Positions 36,784 through 46,221 of a DNA stretch of 64,000 nucleotides are shown piece by piece (within the stretch, counting starts at the first letter, position 1; each line of letters starts with the position of its first letter). The position numbers were made by a program, and so were the translations under genes. The stretch comes from an uncultured Eudoraea sp. (GTDB lineage: Bacteria > Bacteroidota > Bacteroidia > Flavobacteriales > Flavobacteriaceae). The stretch lies in the NCBI RefSeq assembly GCF_947258525.1, contig NZ_CAMYIP010000200.1, positions 1 through 64,000 of the forward strand. Direction: 5' to 3'. The notes beneath the pieces are model-generated. The model searched no databases. It was not told where the DNA came from and worked only from the letters and a program-made list of their open reading frames with translations.

Positions 36784-37530
36784 TTAGATGACCTTTGCTT
36801 CATTATGCAACAGGTCTATTAATTCCGAAATATTATCTGATTCCACCAATTTTACTGCTCCTTTCGCAGCTGGTTTTTCAAATTTAATGTCTTCGGTTCC
36901 AAAACTGGCATCTACCGGCTCCAGTACATTTAGTTTTTTCTGACGAGCCATCATTATACCCCTCATATTTGGAATACGGAGATCACTTTCCTCTACCAGG
37001 CCTTTTTGACCTCCAATAATAAGGGGAAGTGTCGTAGAAATTTTTTCCTTTCCACCATCAATTTCCCGAATGGCAGTAGCAGTATTGCCCTCAATCTCCA
37101 GCCCAATGCATGTATTTATAAAATTATAATTTAACATGGCGGAAATCATACCAGGAACCATACCTCCATTATAATCTATTGATTCTCTCCCTGCAATGAT
37201 AAGATCATAACCACCTGTTTTAATAACTTCAGCGAGCTGATGAGCAACAAAAAGGCCATCCGTTGGTTCCGCATTTATTCGAACTGCCTCATCTGCACCA
37301 ATGGCCAGGGCCTTTCTAATTGTGGGTTCAACGGCAGGGCCCCCTACAGTTGCCACATGAATAGTTGCTCCTTGCTTTTCCTTAAACCACATAGCACGGG
37401 TTAAACCAAATTCATCATTTGGGTTAATTACAAATTGAACACCATTGGTGTCAAATTTTGTATCTCCTTCCGTAAAATTGATTTTGGAAGTAGTATCCGG
37501 TACGTTACTGATACAAACTAATATCTTCAT
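36784..37530 (-). CDS. etfB: electron transfer flavoprotein, beta subunit
   Basis: This 248-aa beta subunit begins MKILVCISNVPDTTSKINF. It has FVINPNDEFGLTRA, ADEAVRI and the nucleotide-binding LIIAGRESIDYNGGMVPGMISAML. The ATG at 37530 is used; the frame is open to 37569, but that would add a non-family tail (MQLLFECTKRKIS). The promoter and a 28-bp palindrome lie directly upstream. Confidence 0.95.
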   Translation of the reverse strand: MKILVCISNVPDTTSKINFTEGDTKFDTNGVQFVINPNDEFGLTRAMWFKEKQGATIHVATVGGPAVEPTIRKALAIGADEAVRINAEPTDGLFVAHQLAEVIKTGGYDLIIAGRESIDYNGGMVPGMISAMLNYNFINTCIGLEIEGNTATAIREIDGGKEKISTTLPLIIGGQKGLVEESDLRIPNMRGIMMARQKKLNVLEPVDASFGTEDIKFEKPAAKGAVKLVESDNISELIDLLHNEAKVI

Positions 37531-37566
37531 ACTTATTTTGCGTTTTGTGCATTCAAAAAGTAGCTG

Positions 37567-37574
37567 CAAAGATA
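37567..37574 (-). promoter_or_regulatory. -7 promoter element of etfBA
   Basis: TATCTTTG on the minus strand matches TAnnTTTG and lies 36 bp upstream of the etfB ATG. The -33 region would fall inside the palindrome at 37588-37615. Confidence 0.6.
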
Positions 37575-37587
37575 GCTATTAATTTTC

Positions 37588-37615
37588 AAATTTACTATGC
37601 ATGCATAGTAAATTT
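37588..37615. promoter_or_regulatory. 28-bp perfect palindrome, probable repressor operator of etfBA
   Basis: The core ACTATGCATGCATAGT is extended on both sides to a perfect 28-bp dyad with AAATTT ends. It covers the place where the -33 element of the etfBA promoter should be, the usual position for a repressor site. A dimeric MarR- or TetR-type regulator of fatty-acid oxidation is a reasonable guess, because ETF serves acyl-CoA dehydrogenases. The regulator gene is not in the window. Confidence 0.7.
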
Positions 37616-37663
37616 TGTATCTTTTTTTAATTAACTGGGAGCGCTAATTGGTAGATATTTTCC

Positions 37664-37671
37664 TATTTTTG
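37664..37671 (+). promoter_or_regulatory. -7 promoter element of pdhB
   Basis: TATTTTTG matches TAnnTTTG, 45 bp upstream of the pdhB ATG. It is divergent from the etfBA promoter and about 50 bp from the palindrome. Confidence 0.45.
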
Positions 37672-37716
37672 TTGGCATTTTAAAGTGAATTATTTAAAAA
37701 GGGGGACCACAATTAG

Positions 37717-38694
37717 ATGAAGACCATACAATTTAGGCAAGCTATTGCTGAGGCAATGACAGAAGAAATGCGAAGAGATGAATCTATTTATTTAATGGGT
37801 GAAGAAGTCGCGGAATATAATGGTGCCTACAAGGCATCAAAAGGAATGTTAGATGAATTTGGTCCGGATCGTGTTCTAGACACACCAATTTCTGAATTAG
37901 GCTTTGCGGGAATAGGAGTAGGATCTGCTATGAACGGTAACAGACCTATAATCGAATTTATGACCTTCAATTTTGCACTTGTGGGTATAGACCAGATAAT
38001 AAATAACGCAGCCAAAATCAGACAGATGTCCGGGGGACAGTTTAATTGTCCAATTGTTTTTCGTGGACCTACAGGTTCTGCAGGGCAGCTGGCTGCAACA
38101 CACTCACAGGCATTTGAAAGCTGGTTTGCCAATTGTCCGGGTTTAAAAGTTGTTGTGCCATCTAACCCCAATGATGCCAAGGGACTTTTAAAATCTGCGA
38201 TTCGGGATGATGATCCGGTAATTTTTATGGAGTCTGAACAAATGTATGGGGATAAGGGTGAAGTACCCGAGGGAGAATATACTATTCCCCTGGGAGTTGC
38301 AGAAATCAAAAGGGAAGGTAAAGATGTTACTATAGTTTCTTTCGGTAAAATAATAAAAGAGGCCTATAAAGCTGCTGACGAATTGGAGAAAGAAGGCATA
38401 AGCTGCGAAATAATTGACCTCCGCACGGTTAAGCCTATGGATCGTAAAAAGATATTAAAATCAGTCAAGAAAACAAACAGATTAGTTATACTTGAGGAGG
38501 CATGGCCCTTTGGGAACGTGGCAACTGAGATTACTTATATGGTTCAATCAGAGGCCTTTGATTATTTGGATGCTCCTGTTGTAAAAATAAACACTGCAGA
38601 TACTCCTGCACCTTATTCTCCGGTATTGCTGGAAGAATGGATACCCAATTATAAAGACGTTATTAAGGCTGTTAAGAAAGTGTTATATAAATAA
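37717..38694 (+). CDS. pdhB: pyruvate dehydrogenase E1 component, beta subunit
   Basis: This 325-aa E1-beta subunit of a 2-oxo-acid dehydrogenase complex works with E1-alpha and thiamine diphosphate. Family segments are MTEEMRRDESIYLMGEEVAEYNGAYKASKGML, RVLDTPISELGFAGIGVGSAMNG, GPTGSAGQLAATHSQAFESWFANCPGLKVVVPS and ISCEIIDLRTVKPMD. The EYNGAYK pattern fits the pyruvate branch. E1-alpha and E2 genes are not adjacent. A terminator follows. Confidence 0.94.
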   Translation: MKTIQFRQAIAEAMTEEMRRDESIYLMGEEVAEYNGAYKASKGMLDEFGPDRVLDTPISELGFAGIGVGSAMNGNRPIIEFMTFNFALVGIDQIINNAAKIRQMSGGQFNCPIVFRGPTGSAGQLAATHSQAFESWFANCPGLKVVVPSNPNDAKGLLKSAIRDDDPVIFMESEQMYGDKGEVPEGEYTIPLGVAEIKREGKDVTIVSFGKIIKEAYKAADELEKEGISCEIIDLRTVKPMDRKKILKSVKKTNRLVILEEAWPFGNVATEITYMVQSEAFDYLDAPVVKINTADTPAPYSPVLLEEWIPNYKDVIKAVKKVLYK

Positions 38695-38719
38695 GTTAAA
38701 TGATTATGTAAAGGTATCT

Positions 38720-38754
38720 TAGCTTCGTCGACCAAGGTTGGGCGAAGCTTTTTT
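38720..38754 (+). terminator. intrinsic terminator after pdhB
   Basis: Arms AGCTTCG/CGAAGCT with a partly self-pairing 15-base loop precede a six-base T-run, 26 bp after the pdhB stop. Confidence 0.75.
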
Positions 38755-38853
38755 ATCAAAGGAATTCTATTCGAAGGTAATTTACCCTAAACCATAGCTA
38801 CAATTATTGTGTATTCGATTACTTTGGATCGAGTATTGCAATATCTAATACTT

Positions 38854-39912
38854 ATGAAAAGATTCCTGCTATTCTTTCTTCTATTAACTCCTTTGTTTAT
38901 TTTGTCTCAGACCAAAGCCGGCGGGATTGTGGTTGACGAGGAGGGGGAGCCTGTGGCATTCGCCAATGTTATATTTAAAGGCTCTACAGAAGGTGCTATC
39001 ACCAATGAAGATGGATTATTCTATTTAGAATCTTCAAAAAAATTCAACGCACTCACCATATCGTTCATCGGATATAAAACAGAAGAATTAAAATTATCAC
39101 AACGGGTAAACTACAATCTTAAAGTTGTTTTGCTGCAAGGGGAGCAGTTAGATGAGGTTGTTGTGTATATGGGGAAACAGTCCAAAAAGAATAATCCGGC
39201 AATAGATATCCTAAAAAAAATATGGGCAAAAAAGAAGATCAATGGTCTCCGCATGTTTAAACAATATCAATATGATAAATATGAAAAAGTAGAATTTGAC
39301 CTTAATTCTATAGATAGTGCCATGATGCAGAGTAAGCTTTTTAAAGGAATGGAGTTTGTTTTTCAGGATCTTGATACTTCCAGAATTACAGGGAAAACCT
39401 ATTTGCCAATATTTTTGAATGAAACCTCGAGTAAAGTGTATGGGGATAACATTTTAAATCAGACCAAAGAGGATGTATTAGGAAATAAAAATTCCGGTTT
39501 TAGTAATAATCAGGCGATAATCGGATTTGTAAAGGATCTTTATTCGGAATATGATATTTATGATAAGTATTTAAAGTTTTTTGATAAGAGTTTTCCCAGT
39601 CCGGTTTCTGAAGCAGGTATTGATGCCTATAATTATGTACTTTCAGATAGCGCTTATATAGACAGCAAATGGTGCTACCATATCATTTATTATCCAAGGA
39701 GAAAAAATGAACTAACATTTAAAGGGGATTTTTGGGTTAATGATTCAACTTTCGCAATTAAAAAAATTAATCTGGAGGTTACAAAAAGTGCCAATATAAA
39801 TTGGGTTAAGGAAATTTATATAGAGCAGGAATACGAAGTACTCAACGATTCAGTTTTTTTGTTAAAAAGAGACTATATGCTGAGTGATTTTAGCCTCTTT
39901 ACAGTTCTATAA
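38854..39912 (+). pseudogene. DUF5686 outer-membrane protein, N-terminal fragment
   Basis: The fragment has a signal peptide (MKRFLLFFLLLTPLFILSQ), then a carboxypeptidase-regulatory-like beta domain (about 20-105; GGIVVDEEGEPVAFANVIFKG). The first part of a DUF5686 domain follows and stops abruptly after SDFSLFTVL. The family is usually about 800 aa or more and ends in a beta-barrel, which here is encoded in another frame from 39884. The break suggests a frameshift, probably with a short deletion. I use the ATG at 38854, which starts at the signal peptide. The fragment alone would export a protein with no barrel. Confidence 0.82.
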
Positions 39913-41266
39913 AAACAAAACCGATCCTTTTAACCCGATCACATTTGAAAGAGACAGTATATTTTGGGAAAATAACAGATTGGAATCCCTTAATAAAGAC
40001 GAACAAGGTATATACGATCTTTTAGATACATTAAAGACAGTACCTCGTTTTAACACAGCTTATGACATTGCCAGTATTTTGGCGTCGGGTTATATAGAAA
40101 TTGATAGATGGAATATAGATTTAGGAAGTATCTACAGTGGTTTTGGGTATAATGAAGCCGAAGGGATTAGATTAAGAGGAGGTGCCCGAACCTATTTTGG
40201 GCAAAATGATCCATGGCGAATTGAGGGATACATGGCATATGGGTTTAAAGATGAAAAATTTAAACATGGTATTTCAGGTAAATGGCTTTTAGATCAAAAA
40301 ACAAGATTAATACTATCCGGTGGGCACCGAAGAGATATAGAGCAATTGGGTATTAACCTTACGCAAACGACTGATGTACTTGGCAGAAGTGTAGCCTCTT
40401 CAGCAATTTTTACGGTTGGAGCCAATAACAGGCTTACTAATATTAATCTAACCACCTTCAATACGGATATTGAACCAATTACCAATTTTAGGGTTCGGTT
40501 TGGGAGTTCATATCGCACATTAAGTTCAGCATTACCCGACGCGTTTAGTTTGGATTATTTAGATCCTGAGTCCCCAACAGGCATATCTTCTGAGATTAAT
40601 CAGTTTGAACTAAATACCATACTCCTGTATACTCCCGGTAAAAAAACCATAGGTAACGGTGTGGAACGAAGAAACGTTAATGACAATTACAGCACTCTTT
40701 TATTAAATTATACAAAGGGGTTAAAAGGTTTTTTTCAAAGTGATTTTGAATTTGATAAAATTCAATTTTCGTATACACAACCCTGGCAGATTGGAGGCTT
40801 TGGAAGACTGTTAAGTACTGTTGAAGCCGGTAAAACATTCGGATCTGTTCCCCTTGGCCTTTTAAGTGTAATACCTGGAAACCAGACCTTATGGACCATA
40901 TATAATACTTTTCCAAATTTAAATTTTTACGAGTTTGTTACCGATACCTATGTCACCGTTCATTTAGAGCATAATTTTAATGGCCGGATTTTTTCCAGGA
41001 TTCCAATTATTCGAAATTGGAATTTAAGGGAAATTGTCGGTTTAAGAGGAGCGTGGGGTACCTTAACTGACGAAAATATTATACTAAGCAGCCCAACAAA
41101 TATTCCTCTAATTGCTCCTTCTGAACAGATTTATTGGGAATACTCTTTTGGTATTGGTAATATCTTCAAAGTTTTTAGAATCGACTTTAATTTCAGGGGT
41201 AATTATTTGGAGAATCCGGATGCCCGTCCTTTTAGTATTAAGGGAACATTTGGTTTTAGTTTTTAA
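39884..41266 (+). pseudogene. DUF5686 outer-membrane protein, C-terminal barrel fragment
   Basis: This open frame begins inside the N-terminal fragment and continues the DUF5686 family sequence from QFYKNKTDPFNPITFERDSIFWENNRLESLNKDEQGIYDLLD. It then runs through many beta-strand segments to a C-terminal phenylalanine. It has no start of its own: the first in-frame initiator is a GTG within the upstream coding region, with no signal peptide. It is therefore likely a non-expressed or non-exported remnant of one gene spanning 38854-41266, unless the frameshift is a sequencing error. Confidence 0.8.
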
Positions 41267-41312
41267 ATCCTCCAGAGAAAATATTTAGCTTTTTTATTCT
41301 AATCCATTTTAC

Positions 41313-41320
41313 TACTTTTG
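41313..41320 (+). promoter_or_regulatory. -7 promoter element of hppA
   Basis: TACTTTTG matches TAnnTTTG, 32 bp upstream of the hppA start. Confidence 0.5.
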
Positions 41321-41352
41321 CACCCGTTTTAAACAGCAAATAACTAACAAAT

Positions 41353-43743
41353 ATGGAATTAATCGTAAACATTTTACCTGCTTTTGGTGTTTTAGCACTA
41401 CTTTTTGTCTTAATAAAAAATATTTGGGTTTCCAAGCAAGAAGTGGGCGATGCTAAGATGGCGCGGATTGCCAAAAATATTTCGGATGGAGCAATGTCCT
41501 TTCTGAAGGCGGAATACAAAATCCTTTCAATTTTTGTAATAGCTGTAGCTATCTTATTGTATTTCAAAGGGTCTGCTGAAGAGGGATCCAATGGAATGGT
41601 CGCACTTTCTTTTGTAGTAGGTGCCATATGTTCTGCATTGGCCGGATTTATTGGAATGCGTGTTGCAACAAAAGCAAATGTAAGAACAACACAAGCTGCC
41701 AGACAGTCTTTAGGTAAGGCTTTGGAAGTAGCTTTTGCAGGTGGTTCTGTAATGGGATTAGGGGTTGTTGGCCTGGGTGTTCTTGGATTGAGTGGGTTAT
41801 TTATGATTTACCAAATGATTTGGCCTGGATCTGAAAATATTCCTATGGTATTAAATGTACTTTCCGGATTTTCCCTGGGGGCTTCATCTATAGCATTATT
41901 TGCTCGTGTTGGTGGAGGAATTTATACAAAAGCGGCAGATGTTGGTGCAGATTTGGTGGGTAAAGTTGAAGCCGGTATTCCCGAAGATCATCCTTTGAAT
42001 CCGGCAACTATTGCAGATAATGTAGGAGATAATGTAGGAGATGTTGCAGGTATGGGAGCCGATTTATTTGAATCTTTTGTTGGTTCAATTATTGGTACGA
42101 TGGTATTAGGGGCATTTATTTTTACGCCTGAATTCGGAGGTCTGGGTGCAGTTTACCTACCCTTGGTTTTGGCTGCTGTAGGAATCGTGATGTCTATAAT
42201 TGGTACTTTCTTTGTCAAGGTTAAGGATGGTGGAAGCCCCCATAGAGCATTAAATTTGGGCGAATTCGGATCTGGCTTTTTGATGATAATTGCTTCCTAT
42301 TTTATTATAACATCCATGTTGCCTGAAACTATTGAAGGCTTGCCTTCTGGGGCAATGGGTGTTTTTTATGCCACACTTGCCGGTTTAATTGCCGGGTTTG
42401 GGGTTGGTAAAATAACAGAGTATTATACAGGAACAGGAACAAAACCTGTTAGTTCAATAGTAAGGCAATCTAATACGGGAGCAGCTACTAATATTATAGC
42501 TGGCCTGGGAGTTGGAATGATGTCTACAGCAGTGCCTATCATATTAATAGCAAGTGCTATTTTAGTTTCACATCACTTTGCAGGTTTATACGGGATTGCA
42601 ATTGCTGCAGTTGGAATGTTGGCAAATACAGGGATTCAATTGGCCGTTGATGCTTATGGTCCTATTTCTGATAATGCCGGGGGGATAGCAGAAATGGCGG
42701 AATTACCTAAAGAAGTTCGTGAACGTACAGACAAATTAGATGCTGTTGGAAATACTACAGCGGCCATTGGAAAAGGTTTTGCTATAGCCTCTGCTGCTTT
42801 GACTGCGTTGGCATTGTTTGCAGCCTTTATGAAAGTGGCTAATGTTACTGCCATAGACGTATCAAGACCTGATATTATGGCTGGCTTACTAGTAGGAGGG
42901 ATGCTTCCATTTGTGTTCTCTGCCTTATCTATGAATGCAGTGGGCCGTGCAGCCATGGCCATGATCGAGGAAGTTCGCAGGCAGTTCAGGGACATTCCGG
43001 AATTGCATGCTGCATTGGAAGTTATGAGAAAGTATGACTCTGATATGACTAAGGCAACTGCAGAGGACAGAAAAATATTTGATGCTGCAGACGGGGTTGC
43101 TGAATATGATAAATGTGTAGACATATCAACAAAAGCTTCTATTAAAGAAATGGTATTGCCAGGTTTATTGGCGATTGCTGTACCTGTTGCAGTTGGGTTT
43201 ATTGGTGGTGCAGAAATGCTTGGAGGACTTTTAGCTGGTGTAACTACCTGTGGCGTGCTTATGGCAATATTTCAATCTAATGCCGGTGGTGCATGGGATA
43301 ATGCCAAAAAAATGATTGAAGCAGACGGTGGTAAAGGTACAGACGCTCATAAAGCGGCTGTAGTAGGAGATACCGTTGGAGATCCTTTTAAGGATACCTC
43401 AGGTCCTTCGTTGAACATTCTTTTAAAACTTATGTCTGTTGTAGCTTTGGTGATAGCACCAAGTATCGCTATTTCTTCAGATACCTTAACTGCGTATAAT
43501 ACTGAAAATGGCAACATAGAAGTTAAAAAAGAGATTCAGGTTGAGATGAAAAAGAACGATGAAGGTCTAGTAAAAGCGGTTGTAACTATAACTACTTTGG
43601 AAAATGGCGCTGAGAATAGCCGTGAAATTATTTTTGAAGGCAGTGAAGAAGAAGTAAAAGCGCAGATAGACGCATTAAATGAAGTTAATTCTAATGCAAA
43701 AATTCGAATAGAAAAAATAGTAAAAGAAGTAACGGAGGAATAG
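41353..43743 (+). CDS. hppA: ion-translocating membrane pyrophosphatase
   Basis: This protein couples pyrophosphate hydrolysis to Na+ and/or H+ pumping. The 796-aa protein has about 16 membrane helices and the substrate motifs [20 protein letters not shown] (near 195) and DNVGDNVGD (near 222), with a third acidic site in [15 protein letters not shown] near 675. GNTTAA near 465 has alanine at the position that is lysine in K+-independent enzymes, so a K+-dependent subtype is predicted. Bacteroidota members are often Na+ pumps, but I cannot prove the ion here. The last 75 residues (from about [13 protein letters not shown]) form a hydrophilic extension after the final helix. Confidence 0.94.
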   Translation: MELIVNILPAFGVLALLFVLIKNIWVSKQEVGDAKMARIAKNISDGAMSFLKAEYKILSIFVIAVAILLYFKGSAEEGSNGMVALSFVVGAICSALAGFIGMRVATKANVRTTQAARQSLGKALEVAFAGGSVMGLGVVGLGVLGLSGLFMIYQMIWPGSENIPMVLNVLSGFSLGASSIALFARVGGGIYTKAADVGADLVGKVEAGIPEDHPLNPATIADNVGDNVGDVAGMGADLFESFVGSIIGTMVLGAFIFTPEFGGLGAVYLPLVLAAVGIVMSIIGTFFVKVKDGGSPHRALNLGEFGSGFLMIIASYFIITSMLPETIEGLPSGAMGVFYATLAGLIAGFGVGKITEYYTGTGTKPVSSIVRQSNTGAATNIIAGLGVGMMSTAVPIILIASAILVSHHFAGLYGIAIAAVGMLANTGIQLAVDAYGPISDNAGGIAEMAELPKEVRERTDKLDAVGNTTAAIGKGFAIASAALTALALFAAFMKVANVTAIDVSRPDIMAGLLVGGMLPFVFSALSMNAVGRAAMAMIEEVRRQFRDIPELHAALEVMRKYDSDMTKATAEDRKIFDAADGVAEYDKCVDISTKASIKEMVLPGLLAIAVPVAVGFIGGAEMLGGLLAGVTTCGVLMAIFQSNAGGAWDNAKKMIEADGGKGTDAHKAAVVGDTVGDPFKDTSGPSLNILLKLMSVVALVIAPSIAISSDTLTAYNTENGNIEVKKEIQVEMKKNDEGLVKAVVTITTLENGAENSREIIFEGSEEEVKAQIDALNEVNSNAKIRIEKIVKEVTEE

Positions 43744-43767
43744 TAACTGTTGTTTCGAAGCTTAAAA

Positions 43768-43800
43768 AAAATCCCCAGGCTGTGCTTGGGGATTTTTTTT
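43768..43800. terminator. intrinsic terminator between hppA and dNK
   Basis: The stem AAATCCCCA..TTGGGGATTT with a loop and T-runs on both strands lies between convergent hppA and the deoxynucleoside kinase gene. Confidence 0.85.
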
Positions 43801-43811
43801 AGTAATTATCT

Positions 43812-44426
43812 TTAGAAGAGTCCATGTATTTCGGCATCTATCTTATTTATTACTTCACCCAGATGTTCGGGATTGTCGACGAAATCTAATTGATCCACAT
43901 CAATAACCAACAAATTGCCTTTTTCATAGCCATGGGCCCATGCTTCATAACGTTCGTTCAATCGACTTAAATAATCTATAGATATAGAATTCTCGTAATC
44001 TCTGCCTCTTTTGTGTATTTGATTTACCAAATTGGGGATGGAACTTCTAAGGTAAATTAGCAGATCTGGGGGTTGTACCAGGCTTTCCATGAGATCAAAA
44101 AGACTGGAGTAATTGCTGAAATCTCTGTTGGTCATAAGACCCATAGCATGCAGATTAGGAGCAAAAATGTGCGCATCTTCGTAAATGGTCCTGTCCTGAA
44201 TTATATTTTTTCCAGATTGGCGGATCTTTAATATTTGTCTATATCTGCTATTTAAGAAATAGATCTGAAGATTAAAACTCCAGCGTTCCATCTGATTGTA
44301 AAAATCATCCAAATAGGGATTGTCTACTACATCTTCGAAATGAGCCTCCCATCTGTAATGTTTCGATAAAAGCCGGGTTAGGGTAGTTTTTCCGGCTCCT
44401 ATATTTCCAGCTACGGCAATGTGCAT
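43812..44426 (-). CDS. deoxynucleoside kinase
   Basis: This 204-aa kinase phosphorylates deoxynucleosides for DNA precursor salvage. P-loop GNIGAGKTT is at 7-15, the base E31 and DNPYL pair follows, the catalytic DRT is at 78-80, and the lid RGRDYE is near 150. All expected catalytic elements are present, unlike the kinase half of the FolK fusion at 3981-5120. Substrate (dA, dG or other) cannot be fixed from sequence alone. Confidence 0.92.
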   Translation of the reverse strand: MHIAVAGNIGAGKTTLTRLLSKHYRWEAHFEDVVDNPYLDDFYNQMERWSFNLQIYFLNSRYRQILKIRQSGKNIIQDRTIYEDAHIFAPNLHAMGLMTNRDFSNYSSLFDLMESLVQPPDLLIYLRSSIPNLVNQIHKRGRDYENSISIDYLSRLNERYEAWAHGYEKGNLLVIDVDQLDFVDNPEHLGEVINKIDAEIHGLF

Positions 44427-44567
44427 ATAGTGTTTTAATTTATGGTTGGTGTCTTAAATATAAGAGGAACACAATATACAAAGTATCTGCTGGAAGAGAA
44501 AAAATAGTTGTTGAAATACTAGAGATAATTTTGTCTTCTCAAAATTTTTATTTCAATAGCAATTATG

Positions 44568-44575
44568 TATTTTTG
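44568..44575 (+). promoter_or_regulatory. -7 promoter element of metK
   Basis: TATTTTTG matches TAnnTTTG. Transcription would begin near 44582, just before the first stem of the riboswitch at 44587, which supports both calls. Confidence 0.6.
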
Positions 44576-44586
44576 ACAACGTTATA

Positions 44587-44705
44587 TAAGAGGAGGGATT
44601 TGACTGATTGCAACCTCTTAAGCAGGACATATTTTTTGGATACGTTTAAACGCTATTTAAAGATCATTAAGATTCTGCAAAAGAAAAAATGCTAAAGCAG
44701 TTTCT
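44587..44705 (+). ncRNA. probable SAM-II riboswitch, long-loop type, upstream of metK
   Basis: The 353-bp gap before metK contains a 7-bp stem TAAGAGG/CCTCTTA (44587-44620). It encloses GGATTTGACTGATTGCAA, which matches the SAM-II conserved pattern (ATTTnA...ATTGCAA). The downstream conserved GCTAAA is at 44691-44696, with ACTG in the loop (44603-44606) complementary to CAGT (44698-44701), fitting the H-type pseudoknot. About 70 bases separate the halves, as in the long-loop variants. Function is inferred: SAM would repress metK. No other gene is visible in the gap. Confidence 0.72.
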
Positions 44706-44779
44706 ACAGAGTAATCTGAGTTGTAAACTTCTTTTCCAGCAACCGTCAAATCAATTTTAATTTTAAAAAGTAAGTTTTT

Positions 44780-46036
44780 ATGGCCTATTTGTTTACTTCA
44801 GAATCTGTTAGTGAAGGACACCCGGATAAGATTGCCGATCAGATTAGTGATGCTTTATTAGATAATTTTTTAGCTTTTGACCCTGAAAGTAAGGTAGCCT
44901 GTGAAACCTTGGTAACCACTGGGCAGGTAATTTTAGCGGGTGAAGTAAAAAGTCACACCTACGTAGATCTCCAACAAATAGCGCGCGATGTTATAAATAA
45001 AATTGGATATACTAAAGGTGCATATCAGTTTAGTGGTGATTCATGTGGAGTCATATCTTTGATTCACGAGCAGTCTAAAGATATAAATCAGGGTGTTGAA
45101 CGAGAAAAAAAGGAAGACCAAGGCGCTGGTGATCAGGGCATGATGTTCGGTTATGCGACTAACGAAAGTGAAAACTATATGCCATTGGCATTAGACATTT
45201 CTCATCGAATACTTAAGGAACTATCCTTAATAAGAAGAGAAAATAAAGAAATACCTTATCTAAGACCTGATGCCAAAGCACAGGTTACTATTGAATATTC
45301 GGATGATAACAAACCTCTTAGAATTGATACAATAGTAATATCTACGCAGCATGATGAGTTTGACAAGGATGATGATAAAATGCTGGCAAAAATCAAAGAA
45401 GACCTTATTAATTTTTTAATCCCAAGAGTAATAGCAAAATTACCCCAGCGTACACAGGGCTTGTTTAATGATAAGATTACATACCATATTAATCCTACAG
45501 GTAAATTTGTGATTGGAGGGCCACATGGGGATACCGGATTAACCGGAAGAAAAATAATTGTAGATACTTATGGAGGTAAAGGTGCACACGGTGGGGGCGC
45601 TTTCAGTGGAAAGGATCCTAGTAAAGTAGACCGGAGCGCCGCTTATGCAGCAAGACACGCGGCAAAAAATTTGGTTGCGGCAGGAGTTAGTGATGAAATA
45701 TTGGTACAGGTAAGTTATGCTATTGGATTGGCCGAACCTACTTCTATTTTAGTAGACACTTATGGAACTTCAAAAGTGGCTATGAGCGATGGTGAAATTG
45801 CCCGTAAAGTGGCAGAACTTTTTAAAATGAGGCCTTTTGATATAGAAAACCGTCTTAAATTAAGAAATCCCATTTACCTGGAAACTGCCGCTTATGGACA
45901 TTTTGGGAAGGAACCTAGAATGGTGTCAAAAGTATTTGAATCTCCCTATAATGGCAGGGTTGAAAAAGAAGTGGAGTTATTCACATGGGAAAAATTAAAT
46001 ATGGTAGATAAGGTAAAATTGGCATTCAATTTGTAA
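44780..46036 (+). CDS. metK: S-adenosylmethionine synthetase
   Basis: MetK makes SAM from methionine and ATP. The 418-aa protein has SEGHPDKIADQISDALLD (about 10-27), the GAGDQGMMFGYA signature near 116 and GGGAFSGKDPSKVDRSAAYAAR near 272. Its expression is probably controlled by product through the riboswitch in its leader. It heads the methionine-related region that runs to 62.9 kb. Confidence 0.97.
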   Translation: MAYLFTSESVSEGHPDKIADQISDALLDNFLAFDPESKVACETLVTTGQVILAGEVKSHTYVDLQQIARDVINKIGYTKGAYQFSGDSCGVISLIHEQSKDINQGVEREKKEDQGAGDQGMMFGYATNESENYMPLALDISHRILKELSLIRRENKEIPYLRPDAKAQVTIEYSDDNKPLRIDTIVISTQHDEFDKDDDKMLAKIKEDLINFLIPRVIAKLPQRTQGLFNDKITYHINPTGKFVIGGPHGDTGLTGRKIIVDTYGGKGAHGGGAFSGKDPSKVDRSAAYAARHAAKNLVAAGVSDEILVQVSYAIGLAEPTSILVDTYGTSKVAMSDGEIARKVAELFKMRPFDIENRLKLRNPIYLETAAYGHFGKEPRMVSKVFESPYNGRVEKEVELFTWEKLNMVDKVKLAFNL

Positions 46037-46050
46037 TTTTTTGTACAAAT

Positions 46051-46063
46051 AATAGGAATATCC
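46051..46063 (+). promoter_or_regulatory. ATAGGAAT-type half-site before the metY riboswitch
   Basis: AATAGGAATATCC matches the left half and centre of the 20-bp palindrome upstream of the Rrf2-family gene (52397-52416). It lies in the -33 region of the metY promoter. I infer a second, imperfect site for the same regulator. Confidence 0.35.
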
Positions 46064-46076
46064 GTTTTTCCATACC

Positions 46077-46084
46077 TATATTTG
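46077..46084 (+). promoter_or_regulatory. -7 promoter element of the metY operon
   Basis: TATATTTG matches TAnnTTTG and lies 30 bp before the SAM-I aptamer, as expected for a leader-controlled gene. Confidence 0.55.
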
Positions 46085-46113
46085 CTTTTACAAAGTTCAA
46101 TCACTTGTTGAAA

Positions 46114-46221
46114 AGTTATCAAGAAAGGTGGAGGGAATAGACCCTTTGAAACCTTAGCAACCCTTTGTTTCAAATACAAAGAAGGTGCTAAATTCTATCA
46201 CATGTATATGTGACAGATAAC
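46114..46221 (+). ncRNA. SAM-I (S-box) riboswitch upstream of metY
   Basis: S-box elements are in order: P1 GTTATC, AAGAAAGGTGGAGGGA, AGACCCTTTGAAACCTTAGCAACC, then AAGGTGCTAAATTCTA, a CACAT/ATGTG stem and closing GATAAC. P1 (46115-46120 with 46216-46221) pairs perfectly. A competing pairing of GATAA with TTATC at 46231-46235 may form the switch. It fills the 368-bp gap between metK and metY. SAM binding should lower expression of the downstream genes. Confidence 0.92.

Noticed and set aside
37827-38309. Minus-strand frame inside pdhB
   Set aside because: It is a shadow of the conserved E1-beta coding sequence, with no start context.
42654-43124. Minus-strand frame inside hppA
   Set aside because: It is a shadow of conserved pyrophosphatase sequence, with composition typical of antisense frames.
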